DNA of 51,394 nucleotides, taken from contig NZ_NKUG01000064.1 in NCBI RefSeq assembly GCF_014845095.1, positions 1 through 51,394 of the forward strand, in the 5' to 3' direction. Positions within the stretch are counted from its first letter, which is position 1, and every line of letters starts with the position of its first letter. This document shows positions 10,428-19,758 of this stretch, in pieces. The notes under the pieces are model-generated. The model made no database searches and had not been told where the DNA came from. It saw nothing but the letters and a program-made list of their open reading frames with translations. Position numbers and translations under genes: made by a program. The stretch comes from Methylobacterium bullatum (lineage in GTDB: Bacteria > Pseudomonadota > Alphaproteobacteria > Rhizobiales > Beijerinckiaceae).

Positions 10428-11444
10428 TCACGCGATCCGCACCAGCATCTTACCGAAATTCCGGCCCTTCAGCAGCCCGATGAAGGCCTCCGGCGCCGCC
10501 TCCAACCCGTCGACGATGTCTTCCCGATGCTTGATCCGCCCGTCCCGCAGCCATGTTCCGACCTCGCTCAGGAACTCCTCTTCCTGGTCGGCGAAATCCC
10601 ACACGATGAAGCCGCGCAGAGTCAGGCGCTTGGTCAGGATGGCGCGCATGACGACGGGGCTGCGGTCCGGTCCCGGCGGCAGTTCGGTAAGATTGTAGCC
10701 CGAGACGAGGCCGCAGACGGGGATGCGGGCGAAGTCGTTGAGGAGCGGCAGCACGGCGTCGAACACCGCACCGCCGACATTCTCGAAATACACGTCGATC
10801 CCGCCGGGACAGGCGGCAGCGAGCGCGCCGGGCAGGTCGTCGGTGCGGTGATCGACGGCCGCGTCGAAACCGAGCACGTCGGTGAGGTAGGCGCATTTCT
10901 CAGGGCCGCCCGCGATGCCGACGGCGCGCGCGCCCTTCAGCTTGGCGATCTGGCCGACGAGGGAGCCCACCGGCCCGGCGGCGGCGGCGACCACCACGGT
11001 CTCCCCCGCCTTCGGCTGGCCGATGGTGAGGAGGCCGGTATAGGCGGTCATGCCCGGCATGCCGAGGACACCCAAAGCCGTGCTGACCGGCGCGGCCTCG
11101 GGATCGAGCTTGCGCAGGCCACGGCCATTTGAGACGGCGAAGTCCTGCCAGCCCCCGAAGCCGGTGACCACGTCGCCCTCATGGAAATCCGGATGCCGCG
11201 AGGCCGCGACCTCCGACACGGTGGCCCCGACCATGGGCGCGCCGATGGCGACGGGCTCGGCATAGGATTTCGCCGCGCTCATCCGCCCGCGCATGTAGGG
11301 ATCGAGAGAGAGGATGCGGTTGCGCAGCAGCACTTCCCCCTCCCCCGGCGTCGGGGTGCGGTTCTCCTCGAGCCGGAAATGCGCGGCCGTCGGCTCTCCG
11401 TGCGGGCGGGAGGCGAGGACGATGCTGCGGTTCATAGCGACCAT
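10428..11444 (-). CDS. NADPH-dependent MDR oxidoreductase (LTB4DH/CurA-like)
   Basis: A 338-residue zinc-free medium-chain dehydrogenase/reductase of the leukotriene B4 12-hydroxydehydrogenase/curcumin reductase type. Members reduce activated alkenals or enones with NADPH. The N-terminal [10 protein letters not shown] is diagnostic of this group, followed by [14 protein letters not shown], a Rossmann nucleotide-binding [18 protein letters not shown], and FENVGG. ATG 11444 and an ATG three codons later are both possible. It lies upstream of ssb with the SOS box in the gap, so ssb likely has its own promoter. The native substrate is unknown. Confidence 0.9.
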   Translation of the reverse strand: MVAMNRSIVLASRPHGEPTAAHFRLEENRTPTPGEGEVLLRNRILSLDPYMRGRMSAAKSYAEPVAIGAPMVGATVSEVAASRHPDFHEGDVVTGFGGWQDFAVSNGRGLRKLDPEAAPVSTALGVLGMPGMTAYTGLLTIGQPKAGETVVVAAAAGPVGSLVGQIAKLKGARAVGIAGGPEKCAYLTDVLGFDAAVDHRTDDLPGALAAACPGGIDVYFENVGGAVFDAVLPLLNDFARIPVCGLVSGYNLTELPPGPDRSPVVMRAILTKRLTLRGFIVWDFADQEEEFLSEVGTWLRDGRIKHREDIVDGLEAAPEAFIGLLKGRNFGKMLVRIA

Positions 11445-11620
11445 GATCTGACGCTCCGGTTGGGGTGAAGGATCTTCTGGACGGGCGTTCCAGTCTCAGG
11501 GGACTTCTCGACAAGGCCGATCGGGCGCCGGTGTTCCAGCACAACGAGGCCGAGGCACCGCCTGCGCCGAGCGGCGTTGATGCGCAAGTATTCCTGCTCC
11601 GTCCCGATAGGACCGTCTCG

Positions 11621-12025
11621 ATGACCCGCATGCTCCCCCTCGCCGCCATCGCCGCGATGTCCGGCTTCGCAGCGCCGGCTTCGGCCGACGACCCCCTCGC
11701 CGCCCATCGCTGGAAGTCGCGGGTGCTCGTCATCGTGGCCCCGGAAGGCGGAGATCCGCGCATCGAGGCGCAAAGGCGCGAGGCGCGGGCGAGACGGGCG
11801 GATTACGCCGAGCGCGACCTCGTTCTGGTGGAAGCGATCGGGACCGGTGCCGAGGCGGACCGCATCCGTCATCGGTTCGGAATCGGCGCGGGGGATTTCC
11901 GCGTCGTGCTGGTGGGCAAGGACGGCGAGGCGAAGCTCACCGAAGCCGCACCAATTCCGGCGGCCCGCCTGTTCTCGACGATCGATGCCATGCCGATGCG
12001 CAGGGATGAGAAGGTCCGGCGATGA
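11621..12025 (+). CDS. Exported DUF4174 protein
   Basis: A 134-residue protein with an N-terminal signal peptide (MTRMLPLAAIAAMSGFAAPASA) followed by a DUF4174-like domain: DDPLAAHRWKSRVLVIVAP near the mature N-terminus, then RDLVLVEAIG and FRVVLVGKDGEAKL, a thioredoxin-like strand pattern without a CxxC. Function is unknown. ATG 11621 is chosen because the signal peptide begins there; the frame extends upstream to 11465 without family resemblance. The gene is divergent from the oxidoreductase and convergent with the glycine-rich protein gene. Confidence 0.83.
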   Translation: MTRMLPLAAIAAMSGFAAPASADDPLAAHRWKSRVLVIVAPEGGDPRIEAQRREARARRADYAERDLVLVEAIGTGAEADRIRHRFGIGAGDFRVVLVGKDGEAKLTEAAPIPAARLFSTIDAMPMRRDEKVRR

Positions 12026-12042
12026 ACGCGGCGGCCGTAACG

Positions 12043-12069
12043 AAAAAGGGGCCGCCGAAGCGACCCCTT
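12043..12069 (-). terminator. Rho-independent terminator of the glycine-rich protein gene
   Basis: On the minus strand a hairpin with AAGGGG/CCCCTT outer pairs and CGC/GCG inner pairs around a TTCG loop ends in a run of T (plus-strand A-run 12043-12047). It sits 30 bp past the stop at 12099 and close to the convergent DUF4174 stop. Confidence 0.78.
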
Positions 12070-12098
12070 CCCAGATAAATCCTCCCGAGCGGAACCGC

Positions 12099-12566
12099 TC
12101 AGTAGCAGCGCTCGATCAGGACGCGGCGGGGTCCGTAGGGGGTCCAGCGGGTGCGCGGGACGGTGTAGCAACCGCCACCGTAGCCGCCATAGGCCGCAGG
12201 AGCGTAGCCGTAGCCATAGGCCGGGTATCCGCCATAGCCGCCGTAGCCGCCATAGAGCCCACCGGCGGCGAGGCCGAGGCCGACACCGAGGCCGAGACCG
12301 CCGAGGCCGTAACCGTAGCCACGACCGTAACCGCCGCGCCAGCCGTAGCCGCGATGTCCACCCCAGCCGCCGCCATAGCCGCGGAAGCCCGCGCCACGGA
12401 AACCGCCTCCATAGCCGCGGAAACCGCCGCCGTGTCCACCCCAGCCACCATGGCCGCCATGCCAACCACCGTGGCCACCACCCCAGCCGCCGCGGGCTTC
12501 CGCCGTCGCCGGGATCATCGCCAGAGCGCCGACCATCGCGGTCGCTGCCAGAACAATGCGTTTCAT
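12099..12566 (-). CDS. Glycine-rich exported protein
   Basis: A 155-residue low-complexity protein. A signal peptide (MKRIVLAATAMVGALAMIPA, cut near AEA at residue 24) precedes a body of Gly with Trp, His, Tyr and Arg, repeats such as GGWHGGHGGWGGHGG, a hydrophobic Gly/Leu stretch near the middle, and a short ordered C-terminus containing CYTVPRTRW and ending in ERCY. Similar proteins are common in Methylobacterium-like genomes; their role, perhaps in the envelope or surface, is not known. ATG 12566 opens at the signal peptide. A terminator follows. Confidence 0.82.
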   Translation of the reverse strand: MKRIVLAATAMVGALAMIPATAEARGGWGGGHGGWHGGHGGWGGHGGGFRGYGGGFRGAGFRGYGGGWGGHRGYGWRGGYGRGYGYGLGGLGLGVGLGLAAGGLYGGYGGYGGYPAYGYGYAPAAYGGYGGGCYTVPRTRWTPYGPRRVLIERCY

Positions 12567-12790
12567 CGTCTTGTCTCCAAAGACAGGTTCTTGTCCCCAG
12601 TGGTTATAGAACACCCATGGTCCATGAACGGTTCATGGCACATTTTGTCCTGCACGCATCCGGCCGATCACAGGTCGGTGAGAGCGGCGGTCGGCACGCC
12701 TTGAAAACGCCTTCCGTTTCGGGCGAGGACACCGCGCGCCACCTCGTCCGCACGAGAGGGCGGAAGATAGCTCCGCCTCGGGATTCAACG

Positions 12791-13552
12791 ATGATGTCAC
12801 TGCGACGCGCATTTGCCGGAGCCATGCTGTTCGCGTTCGCTGCGGGTCTCGCTCCCCAGCCCGCGCGGGCCGCGCCCGCCGTCGCGTCGCCGTGCAAGGC
12901 GGTTCAGTCCGAGGGCGAGACCTTCACGGTCTGCACGGTGGATCTGCGCCGCGAGCGGGTGCGGGTGTTCTGGCTCGGCGCCGACGGTCTGCCTTATTCG
13001 TCGCTGTCGACGCTGGGGGAAAAGATCGGGCCCAAGCTCAGCTTCGCCATGAATGGCGGCATGTACGACAAGGGCCAGGCGCCGGTGGGCCTCTATGTGG
13101 AGGAGGGCCGCGAGATGAAGGGCGTCTCCACCGCCAACGGGCCGGGCAATTTCCACCTCAAGCCCAATGGCATCTTCTATGTGAAAGGCGAGCGCGCCGG
13201 CGTCGCCGACACGGCCCGCTACCTGCGCCAGAAGATCAAGCCGGATTTCGCCACCCAATCGGGGCCGATGCTGGTGATCGACGGCAAGATCCACCCGAAG
13301 ATCTCCACCGACGGGCCGAGCCAGAAGATCCGCAACGGCGTCGGCGTCCGCGACGACGGCCGCACCGCCATCTTCGCCATTTCCGAGCGCCCCGTGACCT
13401 TCGGTTCCTTCGCCCGCCTGTTCAAGGACACGCTCGGCTGCGCCAACGCCCTGTTCCTCGACGGCAGCGTCTCCAGCCTCTACGCGCCGGGCATCAACCG
13501 GTCGGACATCAGCCGGCCGTTGGGGCCGCTGGTGGGGGCGGTGGCGAAGTAG
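12791..13552 (+). CDS. Exported phosphodiester glycosidase-family (DUF2233/NAGPA) protein
   Basis: A 253-residue protein with a signal peptide ending near PARA (about residue 27) and an NAGPA/DUF2233 domain. Visible motifs are AMNGGMYDKGQAPVGL, TQSGPMLVIDGKIHP, RNGVGVRDDGRTAIFAIS and ALFLDGSVSSLYAPG, in the order expected. The family includes the enzyme that uncovers mannose-6-phosphate and bacterial relatives that may cut sugar phosphodiesters of the envelope; the substrate here is unknown. The start ATG at 12791 is followed by a second ATG, and either fits. The upstream 224 bp hold no other gene. Confidence 0.87.
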   Translation: MMSLRRAFAGAMLFAFAAGLAPQPARAAPAVASPCKAVQSEGETFTVCTVDLRRERVRVFWLGADGLPYSSLSTLGEKIGPKLSFAMNGGMYDKGQAPVGLYVEEGREMKGVSTANGPGNFHLKPNGIFYVKGERAGVADTARYLRQKIKPDFATQSGPMLVIDGKIHPKISTDGPSQKIRNGVGVRDDGRTAIFAISERPVTFGSFARLFKDTLGCANALFLDGSVSSLYAPGINRSDISRPLGPLVGAVAK

Positions 13553-13562
13553 GGCGGGCGGA

Positions 13563-13919
13563 TCAGGCCAGCCGTGCCCGCTTGCCGAAGGCGACCCTGA
13601 GCCGCGCCTTGGCGAGTTCGGCGATCTCGGTCATCGATTCGATCCGCACCATCGGCATCTCCGCCCCGATGAGGCTCGTCGGCTCGAAGCTGAAGAGCAG
13701 GTGGCGCACGCCGATCTCCAAAGCCGTCACCCCGTCGGATTGGGTGAGATCCTCGCCGAAGATCTCGATGAGCGGCCCGTCCGGGTCGCCCTTCTCGATC
13801 TGGACGATGAAATAGCCGGCGGGTTCCTCCTCGTCGTCCGCGCCGGAGATCAGGCTGATGCCGTTCTCCTCGTCGTAGCGGACGCGCTGCACCGTGATCG
13901 TCGTGATGTCGTCGTCCAT
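13563..13919 (-). CDS. Conserved hypothetical acidic protein
   Basis: A 118-residue soluble protein without signal peptide or membrane segment; I do not recognise its family. It starts MDDDITTITVQRVRYDEENG, is acidic in its first half (ADDEEEPAGYFIVQIEKGDPD), and ends with a basic tail (KARLRVAFGKRARLA). The strand-turn pattern suggests a small compact domain. It lies 20 bp downstream of the Old Yellow Enzyme gene and is probably co-transcribed with it. It converges on the NAGPA-type gene with a 10-bp gap. Confidence 0.78.
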   Translation of the reverse strand: MDDDITTITVQRVRYDEENGISLISGADDEEEPAGYFIVQIEKGDPDGPLIEIFGEDLTQSDGVTALEIGVRHLLFSFEPTSLIGAEMPMVRIESMTEIAELAKARLRVAFGKRARLA

Positions 13920-13939
13920 TGTCTTTGCCTGAAATCGGG

Positions 13940-15058
13940 TCAGCGTTGCCCGAACTGGGTGTCGCGGAACAGGGTCTTGAACTGGCGCGGCTGGCAGCGC
14001 CAGTACTGCTTGGGCGCGCTGACCTGCGCGCCGAGTTCGGCCGCCGCATGCCACGGCCAGCGCGGATCGTACAGCATGGCGCGGGCGAGCGAGACCGCGT
14101 CGGCCTTGCCCTCGGCCAGGATCGATTCCGCATGGGCCGCCTCGGTGATGAGGCCGACCGCGATGGTGGTGAGCCCGGTCTCGGCCTTCACCCGCTCGGC
14201 GAAGGGAACCTGATAGCCGGGCGAGAGCGGGATCTCCTGGCGGGTGGAGAGGCCCCCGGTGGAGACGTGGATCGCCGCCGAACCGCGCCGCTTGAGCGCA
14301 TGGGCCAGTTCCACGGTCTCGTCGAGCGTCCAGCCGCCCTCGACCCAATCGGTGGCCGAGACCCGCATCCAGACCGGCTTGCCCGCCGGCACGACTTCGC
14401 GCACCGCCTCGAAACATTCCAGCGGAAAGCGCATCCGGTTCGCGAGGCTGCCGCCGTAATCGTCCGTGCGCTGGTTGGAGAGCGGCGACAGGAACTGGTG
14501 CAGCAGGTAGCCGTGGGCGCCGTGGAGTTCGAACCCGTCGATCCCGATGCGCAACGCGCGCTTGGCCGTCTCCACGAACTCGTCACGGATGCGCTTCAAC
14601 CCCTCCGAATCGAGGGCATGGGGCGGCACCTCGCCCTCGCCATGGGCGATGGCTGACGGCGCCTCGGTGCGCCAGCCGTCGGGCGCCTCGGGATCGATCT
14701 GCGAGCCTCCGTCCCAGGGCGCCCGGCTCGACGCCTTGCGGCCGGCATGGTTGATCTGGATCGCGATGGGGATCGGCGCACGGAGCCGCACCGCATCGAG
14801 CACCCGGCCCAGCGCCAGCTCGGTCTCGTCCGAGTAGAGGCCGAGATCGGTGGGCGAGATCCGCGCCTCCGGCGAGATCGCGGTGGCCTCCAGTGTCAGC
14901 AGGCCGGCGCCCGACATGGCGAGCTGCCCCAGATGCATCAGGTGCCAATCGCCGGCTTGGCCCGCATGGGCCGAATACTGGCACATGGGGGCGACGATGA
15001 TGCGGTTGGGCAGCGTCAGGCCTTCGAGGGACAGAGGCTCGAACAGGCGTGCGGTCAT
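13940..15058 (-). CDS. Old Yellow Enzyme-family FMN oxidoreductase (YqjM-like)
   Basis: A 372-residue TIM-barrel ene-reductase that uses FMN and NAD(P)H to reduce activated C=C bonds. Motifs are APMCQYSA near residue 24 (the Cys typical of YqjM/thermophilic-like OYEs), GDWHLMHLGQ, INHAGRK (substrate-binding His), FELHGAHGYLLHQFLSP and DYGGSLANRMRFPLE. Length is normal. It heads a two-gene minus-strand unit with the small acidic protein. Both this enzyme and the MDR oxidoreductase at 10428 could detoxify reactive enones. The physiological substrate is unknown. Confidence 0.92.
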   Translation of the reverse strand: MTARLFEPLSLEGLTLPNRIIVAPMCQYSAHAGQAGDWHLMHLGQLAMSGAGLLTLEATAISPEARISPTDLGLYSDETELALGRVLDAVRLRAPIPIAIQINHAGRKASSRAPWDGGSQIDPEAPDGWRTEAPSAIAHGEGEVPPHALDSEGLKRIRDEFVETAKRALRIGIDGFELHGAHGYLLHQFLSPLSNQRTDDYGGSLANRMRFPLECFEAVREVVPAGKPVWMRVSATDWVEGGWTLDETVELAHALKRRGSAAIHVSTGGLSTRQEIPLSPGYQVPFAERVKAETGLTTIAVGLITEAAHAESILAEGKADAVSLARAMLYDPRWPWHAAAELGAQVSAPKQYWRCQPRQFKTLFRDTQFGQR

Positions 15059-15222
15059 GTGCGGGTTCCGGTCTTCGGCTGACAGCCTAGATGGAGCACC
15101 TGAGTCGCCCGCGCCAGGGATGGACGGCTCCGTATCCGCGTTTCCATGGCGCTACGCATCTCTTTATAGCTGGCCCCCGGTTCGGGTTCCGCTGGAGCTG
15201 CACCGGTCGAGGGAGGGAACGC

Positions 15223-17166
15223 TCACCCCCCGATCCCCCTCCCCTTCAAGCTCTCGCCGATCTCGTCCAGCACGGCGGCGTCGTCGATGGTTGGCGGGGT
15301 GGTCCAGGCTTCGCCGTCGGCGATCTTCTTCATGGTGCCGCGCAGGATCTTGCCCGAGCGGGTTTTGGGCAGCCGTGCCACGGTGAGCGCGAGCTTGAAC
15401 GCCGCCACGGGGCCGATGCGCTCGCGGATGGAGGCGACGAGTTCGCGCTCGATCTCGGCGGTGTCGCGGGAGACGCCGGATTTCAACACCACGAAGCCGC
15501 AGGGCTGTTCGCCCTTCAGCGCGTCGCGGATGCCGATGACGGCGCATTCGGCGACATCGGGATGGGCGGCCAGAACCGCCTCCATGCCCCCGGTGGAGAG
15601 CCGATGCCCGGCGACGTTGATGATGTCGTCGGTGCGCCCCAGCACCGTGACGTAGCCGTCCGCGTCGACGATCCCGGCATCCGAGGTGTCGTACCAGCCC
15701 GGATAGGTGGTGAGGTAGCTCTGGCGGAAACGCTCGTCCGAACCCCACAGGGTCGGCAGGCAGCCGGGCGGCAGCGGGAGCCGCAGGGCGATGGTACCCA
15801 TCGTGTCGGGCGGCAGCGGCTTGCCGGCCTCGTCGAGCACCGCGAGGTCGTAGCCCGGCATCGGCACGCAGGCGCTGCCATGCTTCACCGGCAGCATGCC
15901 GACACCCACTGGATTGCCGGCGATGGCCCAGCCGGTCTCCGTCTGCCACCAATGGTCGATCACCGGCCGGTCCAGCGCCCGCTCGGCCCAGGCCACGGAA
16001 TCCGGGTCGGCCCGCTCGCCGGCGAGGAAGAGGGAGCGGAAGCCGGAGAGGTCGTAGGAGGCGACGAGTTCGGCGCGCGGGTCGTCCTTCTTGATCGCGC
16101 GCAGGGCCGTCGGCGCCGTGAACAGGCAGGCGACGCCGTATTCCACGGCCACCCGCCAGAGCGCCCCGGCATCGGGCGTCCCCACCGGCTTGCCCTCGTA
16201 GAGAACGGTGGTGCAGCCGTGCAGAAGCGGGGCGTAGACGATGTAGGAATGGCCCACCACCCAGCCGATGTCGGAGGCGCAGAAATACACCTCGCCCGGT
16301 TTCACGTCGTAGAGGTTGGGCATCGACCACGACAGCGCGACGCAGTAGCCGCCGGTATCGCGCACCACGCCCTTCGGCTTGCCCGTCGTGCCCGAGGTAT
16401 AGAGGATGTAGAGCGGGTCGGTGGCCGCGACTGGGACGCAATCGGCGCTGATCCCGGCGGCCTTCGCCCGGGCCACGGTCTCGGCCCAGTCGCGGTCCCT
16501 CCCCTCCACCAGGCCCGCCTCGGCCTGCGGGCGCTGGAGGATGAGGCAGGCCTCGGGCTTGTGCGGCGAGGCCGCGATGGCCGCGTCCAGCAGCGGCTTG
16601 TACGGCACGATCCGGCTCGGCTCGATGCCGCAGGAGGCGGCGAGCACCACCTTCGGGGCGGCGTCCGTGATGCGGATGGCGAGTTCGTTGGCGGCGAAAC
16701 CGCCGAACACCACGGAATGGACCGCGCCGAGGCGCGCGCAGGCGAGCATCCCGAACAGGGCTTCGGGGATCATCGGCATGTAGATGACGACCCGGTCGCC
16801 CTTCTCCACGCCGAGCAGCGAGAGGATGCCGGCGAGCGTCGCCACTTCGTCGCGCAAGGCCGCGTAGCTGATCGTCCGCTTCGTCCCGGTGACGGGTGAA
16901 TCGTACAGGATCGCCGCCTGCTCGCCCCGCCCCATCGCCACGTGGCGGTCGACGGCGTTGTGGCAGGCGTTCAGCGTCGCGTCGGGGAACCAGCGCCCAT
17001 AAGCGCCCGCCTCCGGGTCGAAGGCGCGGGAGGGGGCGGTCTCCCAGTCGAGGGCAGCGGCGGCGTTCAGCCAGAACCCTTCGGGATCGGCGAGGGACGC
17101 CGCGTGGATGGGGCGGTAGGCGTCCGTCCCTTCGGTCGAATCGGGAGGTGTCGCAGCGGCCTGCAT
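15223..17166 (-). CDS. prpE: Propionyl-CoA synthetase (acyl-CoA synthetase, ACS family)
   Basis: Activates propionate (or another short acid) to its CoA thioester with ATP. The 647-residue AMP-forming enzyme has YTSGTTGKPKGVVRDTGGY (adenylate loop; the RDTGGY form is typical of propionyl-CoA synthetase and ACSS3 rather than acetyl-CoA synthetase), HWWQTETGW, GRTDDIINVAGHRLSTG, and PKTRSGKILR, whose Lys is the acetylation-regulated catalytic residue. ATG 17166 is chosen since MQAAATPP precedes an N-terminus like that of PrpE; the longer frame to 17322 reads through a 15-bp tandem repeat. Single gene, probably feeding propionyl-CoA metabolism. Confidence 0.92.
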   Translation of the reverse strand: MQAAATPPDSTEGTDAYRPIHAASLADPEGFWLNAAAALDWETAPSRAFDPEAGAYGRWFPDATLNACHNAVDRHVAMGRGEQAAILYDSPVTGTKRTISYAALRDEVATLAGILSLLGVEKGDRVVIYMPMIPEALFGMLACARLGAVHSVVFGGFAANELAIRITDAAPKVVLAASCGIEPSRIVPYKPLLDAAIAASPHKPEACLILQRPQAEAGLVEGRDRDWAETVARAKAAGISADCVPVAATDPLYILYTSGTTGKPKGVVRDTGGYCVALSWSMPNLYDVKPGEVYFCASDIGWVVGHSYIVYAPLLHGCTTVLYEGKPVGTPDAGALWRVAVEYGVACLFTAPTALRAIKKDDPRAELVASYDLSGFRSLFLAGERADPDSVAWAERALDRPVIDHWWQTETGWAIAGNPVGVGMLPVKHGSACVPMPGYDLAVLDEAGKPLPPDTMGTIALRLPLPPGCLPTLWGSDERFRQSYLTTYPGWYDTSDAGIVDADGYVTVLGRTDDIINVAGHRLSTGGMEAVLAAHPDVAECAVIGIRDALKGEQPCGFVVLKSGVSRDTAEIERELVASIRERIGPVAAFKLALTVARLPKTRSGKILRGTMKKIADGEAWTTPPTIDDAAVLDEIGESLKGRGIGG

Positions 17167-17240
17167 GGCGGTTCGTCCCCGGGCGGCCGGTCTGAGGATG
17201 CCGGCATCTGCGGGGGAATGTAGCCCAACCTGCCCATGAC

Positions 17241-17277
17241 GATACAAGGGATGGCGATACAAGGGATGGCGGTACAA
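17241..17277. repeat. 15-bp tandem direct repeat upstream of prpE
   Basis: The unit GATACAAGGGATGGC occurs at 17241-17255 and 17256-17270, followed by a partial third copy (GGTACAA, 17271-17277). It lies 75 bp upstream of the prpE start. It may be an operator or a slipped duplication. Confidence 0.6.
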
Positions 17278-17280
17278 ACG

Positions 17281-17308
17281 AAAACCGCCGCGCTGGGCAG
17301 CGCGGCGG
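17281..17308 (-). terminator. Rho-independent terminator of the DUF465 gene
   Basis: Perfect 10-bp stem (CCGCCGCGCT at 17285-17294 with 17299-17308), GGGC loop, then TTTT on the minus strand (17284-17281). It lies 38 bp past the stop of the 60-residue gene at 17347. Confidence 0.8.
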
Positions 17309-17346
17309 CGAAGGTCAATCAAGGAAGGGGAATGATGGGGAGCTGG

Positions 17347-17529
17347 CTAATGCACCGAGTCCGTTTCGGCACGCAGCCGATTGATCTCGTCCTTCAGGTG
17401 AAGTTTGCGTCGCTTCAATTCCGCGATCCGTAGATCGTTCTCGGAAGGGCTTTGAATCGCGGAGTGGATTTCCCGCTCGAGGGCTTCGTGCTTGAGGGCG
17501 AGCTGGCTCAGATGCGTCTGCAGCGACAT
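17347..17529 (-). CDS. DUF465/YdcH-family small protein
   Basis: A 60-residue, highly charged, probably all-helical coiled-coil protein. The pattern SENDLRIAELKRRKLHLKDEINRL is the hallmark of DUF465 proteins. It has no signal peptide or membrane segment. The function of the family is unknown. A good GAGAAAC-like purine stretch precedes the ATG at 17529. A second DUF465 protein is encoded divergently 222 bp away. Confidence 0.88.
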   Translation of the reverse strand: MSLQTHLSQLALKHEALEREIHSAIQSPSENDLRIAELKRRKLHLKDEINRLRAETDSVH

Positions 17530-17751
17530 GAGTCGTTTCTCCTGTCTCGTTCCGACTCAGGCAGATTGGCACAGTATGAGCCGGCTGTCGAAACCGAAAT
17601 CGGCCCTGGGGGCAACATTGGTTAATCACGATCGCCGGAGCCCTCCCCGGTGGAAGACGCGTCTTCCAGAGCCAATTGCGGGCATCGTCTTGCCGCAAGA
17701 GCGCCTGTGCCGCATGGTTTCGGGACGGTGCGTGTCGAGGCTGCAGGTGCG

Positions 17752-17970
17752 ATGGCGGGCGAGTTCGAGGATAACGGGACGGCGGAATTCGTCGAGGAAC
17801 TGGCGCGGCTCCGCCAGGAGCACCGCGACCTCGACGGGGCCATCGACGCATTGGAACTGAGCGTCGCCGGCGACCAGCTGCAGATCCAGCGCCTCAAGCG
17901 GCGCAAGCTCGGCCTGCGGGACCGGATTTCCTATTTGGAAGACCAGATCACGCCCGACATCATCGCCTAG
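17752..17970 (+). CDS. Second DUF465/YdcH-family small protein
   Basis: A 72-residue helical protein: EFVEELARLRQEHRDLDGAI, then LQIQRLKRRKLGLRDRISYLED, which matches the DUF465 C-terminal pattern QRLKRRKLxLKDxI seen in the gene at 17347. It ends TPDIIA. ATG 17752 is chosen because the family-like part begins shortly after; upstream in-frame codons back to 17650 look non-homologous. The two genes are divergent, so they may share control; a dimeric coiled coil is likely. Confidence 0.85.
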   Translation: MAGEFEDNGTAEFVEELARLRQEHRDLDGAIDALELSVAGDQLQIQRLKRRKLGLRDRISYLEDQITPDIIA

Positions 17971-18153
17971 CTTCGGTTTGCCTTGATTACAGGATTGGCC
18001 CGGGCACCGTCTTGCGGGCGGTCGCCCGCCCGCGTATGCGGCACGGTCCGGGTGCAGGATCGCGTCCCGGGATCGCGCCGCCACGAAGACATGGCCTGAA
18101 CCCGGCCACGCAGACCAGGCGACCGCGATCGTCTCGGGAAGGGAGTGACGACG

Positions 18154-18651
18154 ATGGCGGGAGCGCCCCCGGTCGCGATCATCATGGGAAGCCAGTCGGA
18201 CTGGGCGACCATGCAGCACGCCGCCGACACCCTCGACGCCCTCGGCGTGCCGCACGAGGCGTTCATCGTCTCCGCCCATCGCACGCCGGATCGCCTCGTC
18301 GCCTTCGCCAAGGGTGCGAAGCAGGCGGGCTACAAGGTCGTGATCGCCGGCGCTGGCGGGGCCGCGCATCTGCCCGGCATGACCGCATCCATGACCCCGC
18401 TGCCGGTCTTCGGCGTTCCGGTGGAATCGAAAGCCCTGTCCGGCCAGGACAGCCTGCTCTCCATCGTGCAGATGCCGGCCGGCATTCCCGTGGGCACCCT
18501 CGCCATCGGCCGGGCCGGGGCCGTCAACGCGGCCCTCCTCGCCACCGCCGTCCTGGCGCTGACCGACACCGCCCTCGCCGAGCGCCTCGATGCGTGGCGG
18601 GCCGCGCAGACCGCATCCGTGGCCGAGAGGCCGGAGACACAGATTCCGTGA
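18154..18651 (+). CDS. purE: N5-carboxyaminoimidazole ribonucleotide mutase
   Basis: Rearranges N5-CAIR to CAIR in purine synthesis, acting with PurK. The 165-residue protein shows the class I PurE motifs [19 protein letters not shown] (catalytic His42), [12 protein letters not shown] and the long C-terminal helix. ATG 18154 is preferred to GTG 18145 because the GGGAAGGG Shine-Dalgarno lies about 9-12 nt before the ATG and overlaps the GTG too closely. Its TGA (18649-18651) overlaps the GTG start of purK, so the two are translationally coupled. Confidence 0.95.
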   Translation: MAGAPPVAIIMGSQSDWATMQHAADTLDALGVPHEAFIVSAHRTPDRLVAFAKGAKQAGYKVVIAGAGGAAHLPGMTASMTPLPVFGVPVESKALSGQDSLLSIVQMPAGIPVGTLAIGRAGAVNAALLATAVLALTDTALAERLDAWRAAQTASVAERPETQIP

Positions 18652-19751
18652 CCGACATGTCCCTCGCGCCCGGTTCCACCCTCGGCATCGTCGGCGGCGG
18701 CCAGCTCGGCCGCATGATCGCTCTGGCCGCGGCCAATTACGGCCTCAAGGTCCATGTCTACGCCCCCGATGCGGCGAGCCCGGCCTTCGATGTCGCGGCC
18801 GAGACGACCTGCGCCGCCTATGACGATGCCGAGGCGCTCGCCCGCTTCGCGGCGAGCGTCGATGCCGTGACCTACGAGTTCGAGAACATCCCGCGCGAGA
18901 CCGCCGACCTGCTGGCGCGCCACGCGCCCCTACGTCCCAGCGCCGACGCATTGTCCACCACGCAGGACAGGCTCTCCGAAAAGAGCTTCATCAACGGCCT
19001 CGGCATCGCCACCGCGCCGTTCCGGCAGGTGGACACGCCGGACGACCTCGCCCGTGCGCTGGAGGCGATCGGCCTGCCGGCCGTGCTGAAGACCCGCCGC
19101 TTCGGCTATGACGGCAAGGGCCAGCGCATCATCCGCACCGCCGAAGAGGGCGACCGGAACGCGATCTTCGCCGAGTTCGGTGGCGCGCCGCTGATCCTCG
19201 AAGGGTTCGTGCCGTTCGAGCGCGAGGTTTCGGTGGTGGCAGCGCGGTCCCCCGACGGGAGCTTCGCGGCCTTCGACCTGTGCGAGAACGAGCACCGCGA
19301 TCATATCCTGGCCCTCACCCGCGTGCCCGCCCCGAACCTGTCGGAGGAGACCGCCCGGATTGCGGTGGAGATCGCCCGCCGGATCGCCGAGGCGCTGGAT
19401 TATGTCGGGATTCTCGCCGTCGAGATGTTCTTGGTGCGCGACGAGGCCGGCGAGCGTCTGATCGTCAACGAGATCGCGCCGCGGGTGCACAATTCCGGTC
19501 ACTGGACCATCGAGGGCGCCGTGACCTCGCAATTCGCCCAGCATGTCCGCGCCGTCTGCGGCTGGCCCCTCGGCGATGCTTCGCGCGTCGCCGGCGCCTC
19601 CGTGGAGATGCGGAACCTGATCGGCGACGACATCGACGCGTGGCAGGCGCTCCTCGCCGAATCCGGCGCGCATCTTCACCTCTACGGCAAGGGCGACGCC
19701 CGGCCGGGCCGCAAGATGGGCCATGTCACGCGGGTGATCCCGGCTTCGTGA
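18648..19751 (+). CDS. purK: N5-carboxyaminoimidazole ribonucleotide synthase
   Basis: ATP-grasp ligase that carboxylates AIR with bicarbonate. The 367 residues begin with a preATP-grasp Rossmann region ([21 protein letters not shown]), then [15 protein letters not shown] (ATP-binding Lys and glycine-rich loop), [27 protein letters not shown] and [17 protein letters not shown], all PurK-specific. The start is GTG 18648 overlapping the purE stop; an ATG at 18657 is an alternative. It ends 7 bp from the stop of a convergent regulator gene. Confidence 0.95.
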   Translation: MTDMSLAPGSTLGIVGGGQLGRMIALAAANYGLKVHVYAPDAASPAFDVAAETTCAAYDDAEALARFAASVDAVTYEFENIPRETADLLARHAPLRPSADALSTTQDRLSEKSFINGLGIATAPFRQVDTPDDLARALEAIGLPAVLKTRRFGYDGKGQRIIRTAEEGDRNAIFAEFGGAPLILEGFVPFEREVSVVAARSPDGSFAAFDLCENEHRDHILALTRVPAPNLSEETARIAVEIARRIAEALDYVGILAVEMFLVRDEAGERLIVNEIAPRVHNSGHWTIEGAVTSQFAQHVRAVCGWPLGDASRVAGASVEMRNLIGDDIDAWQALLAESGAHLHLYGKGDARPGRKMGHVTRVIPAS

Positions 19752-19758
19752 GGACGGC

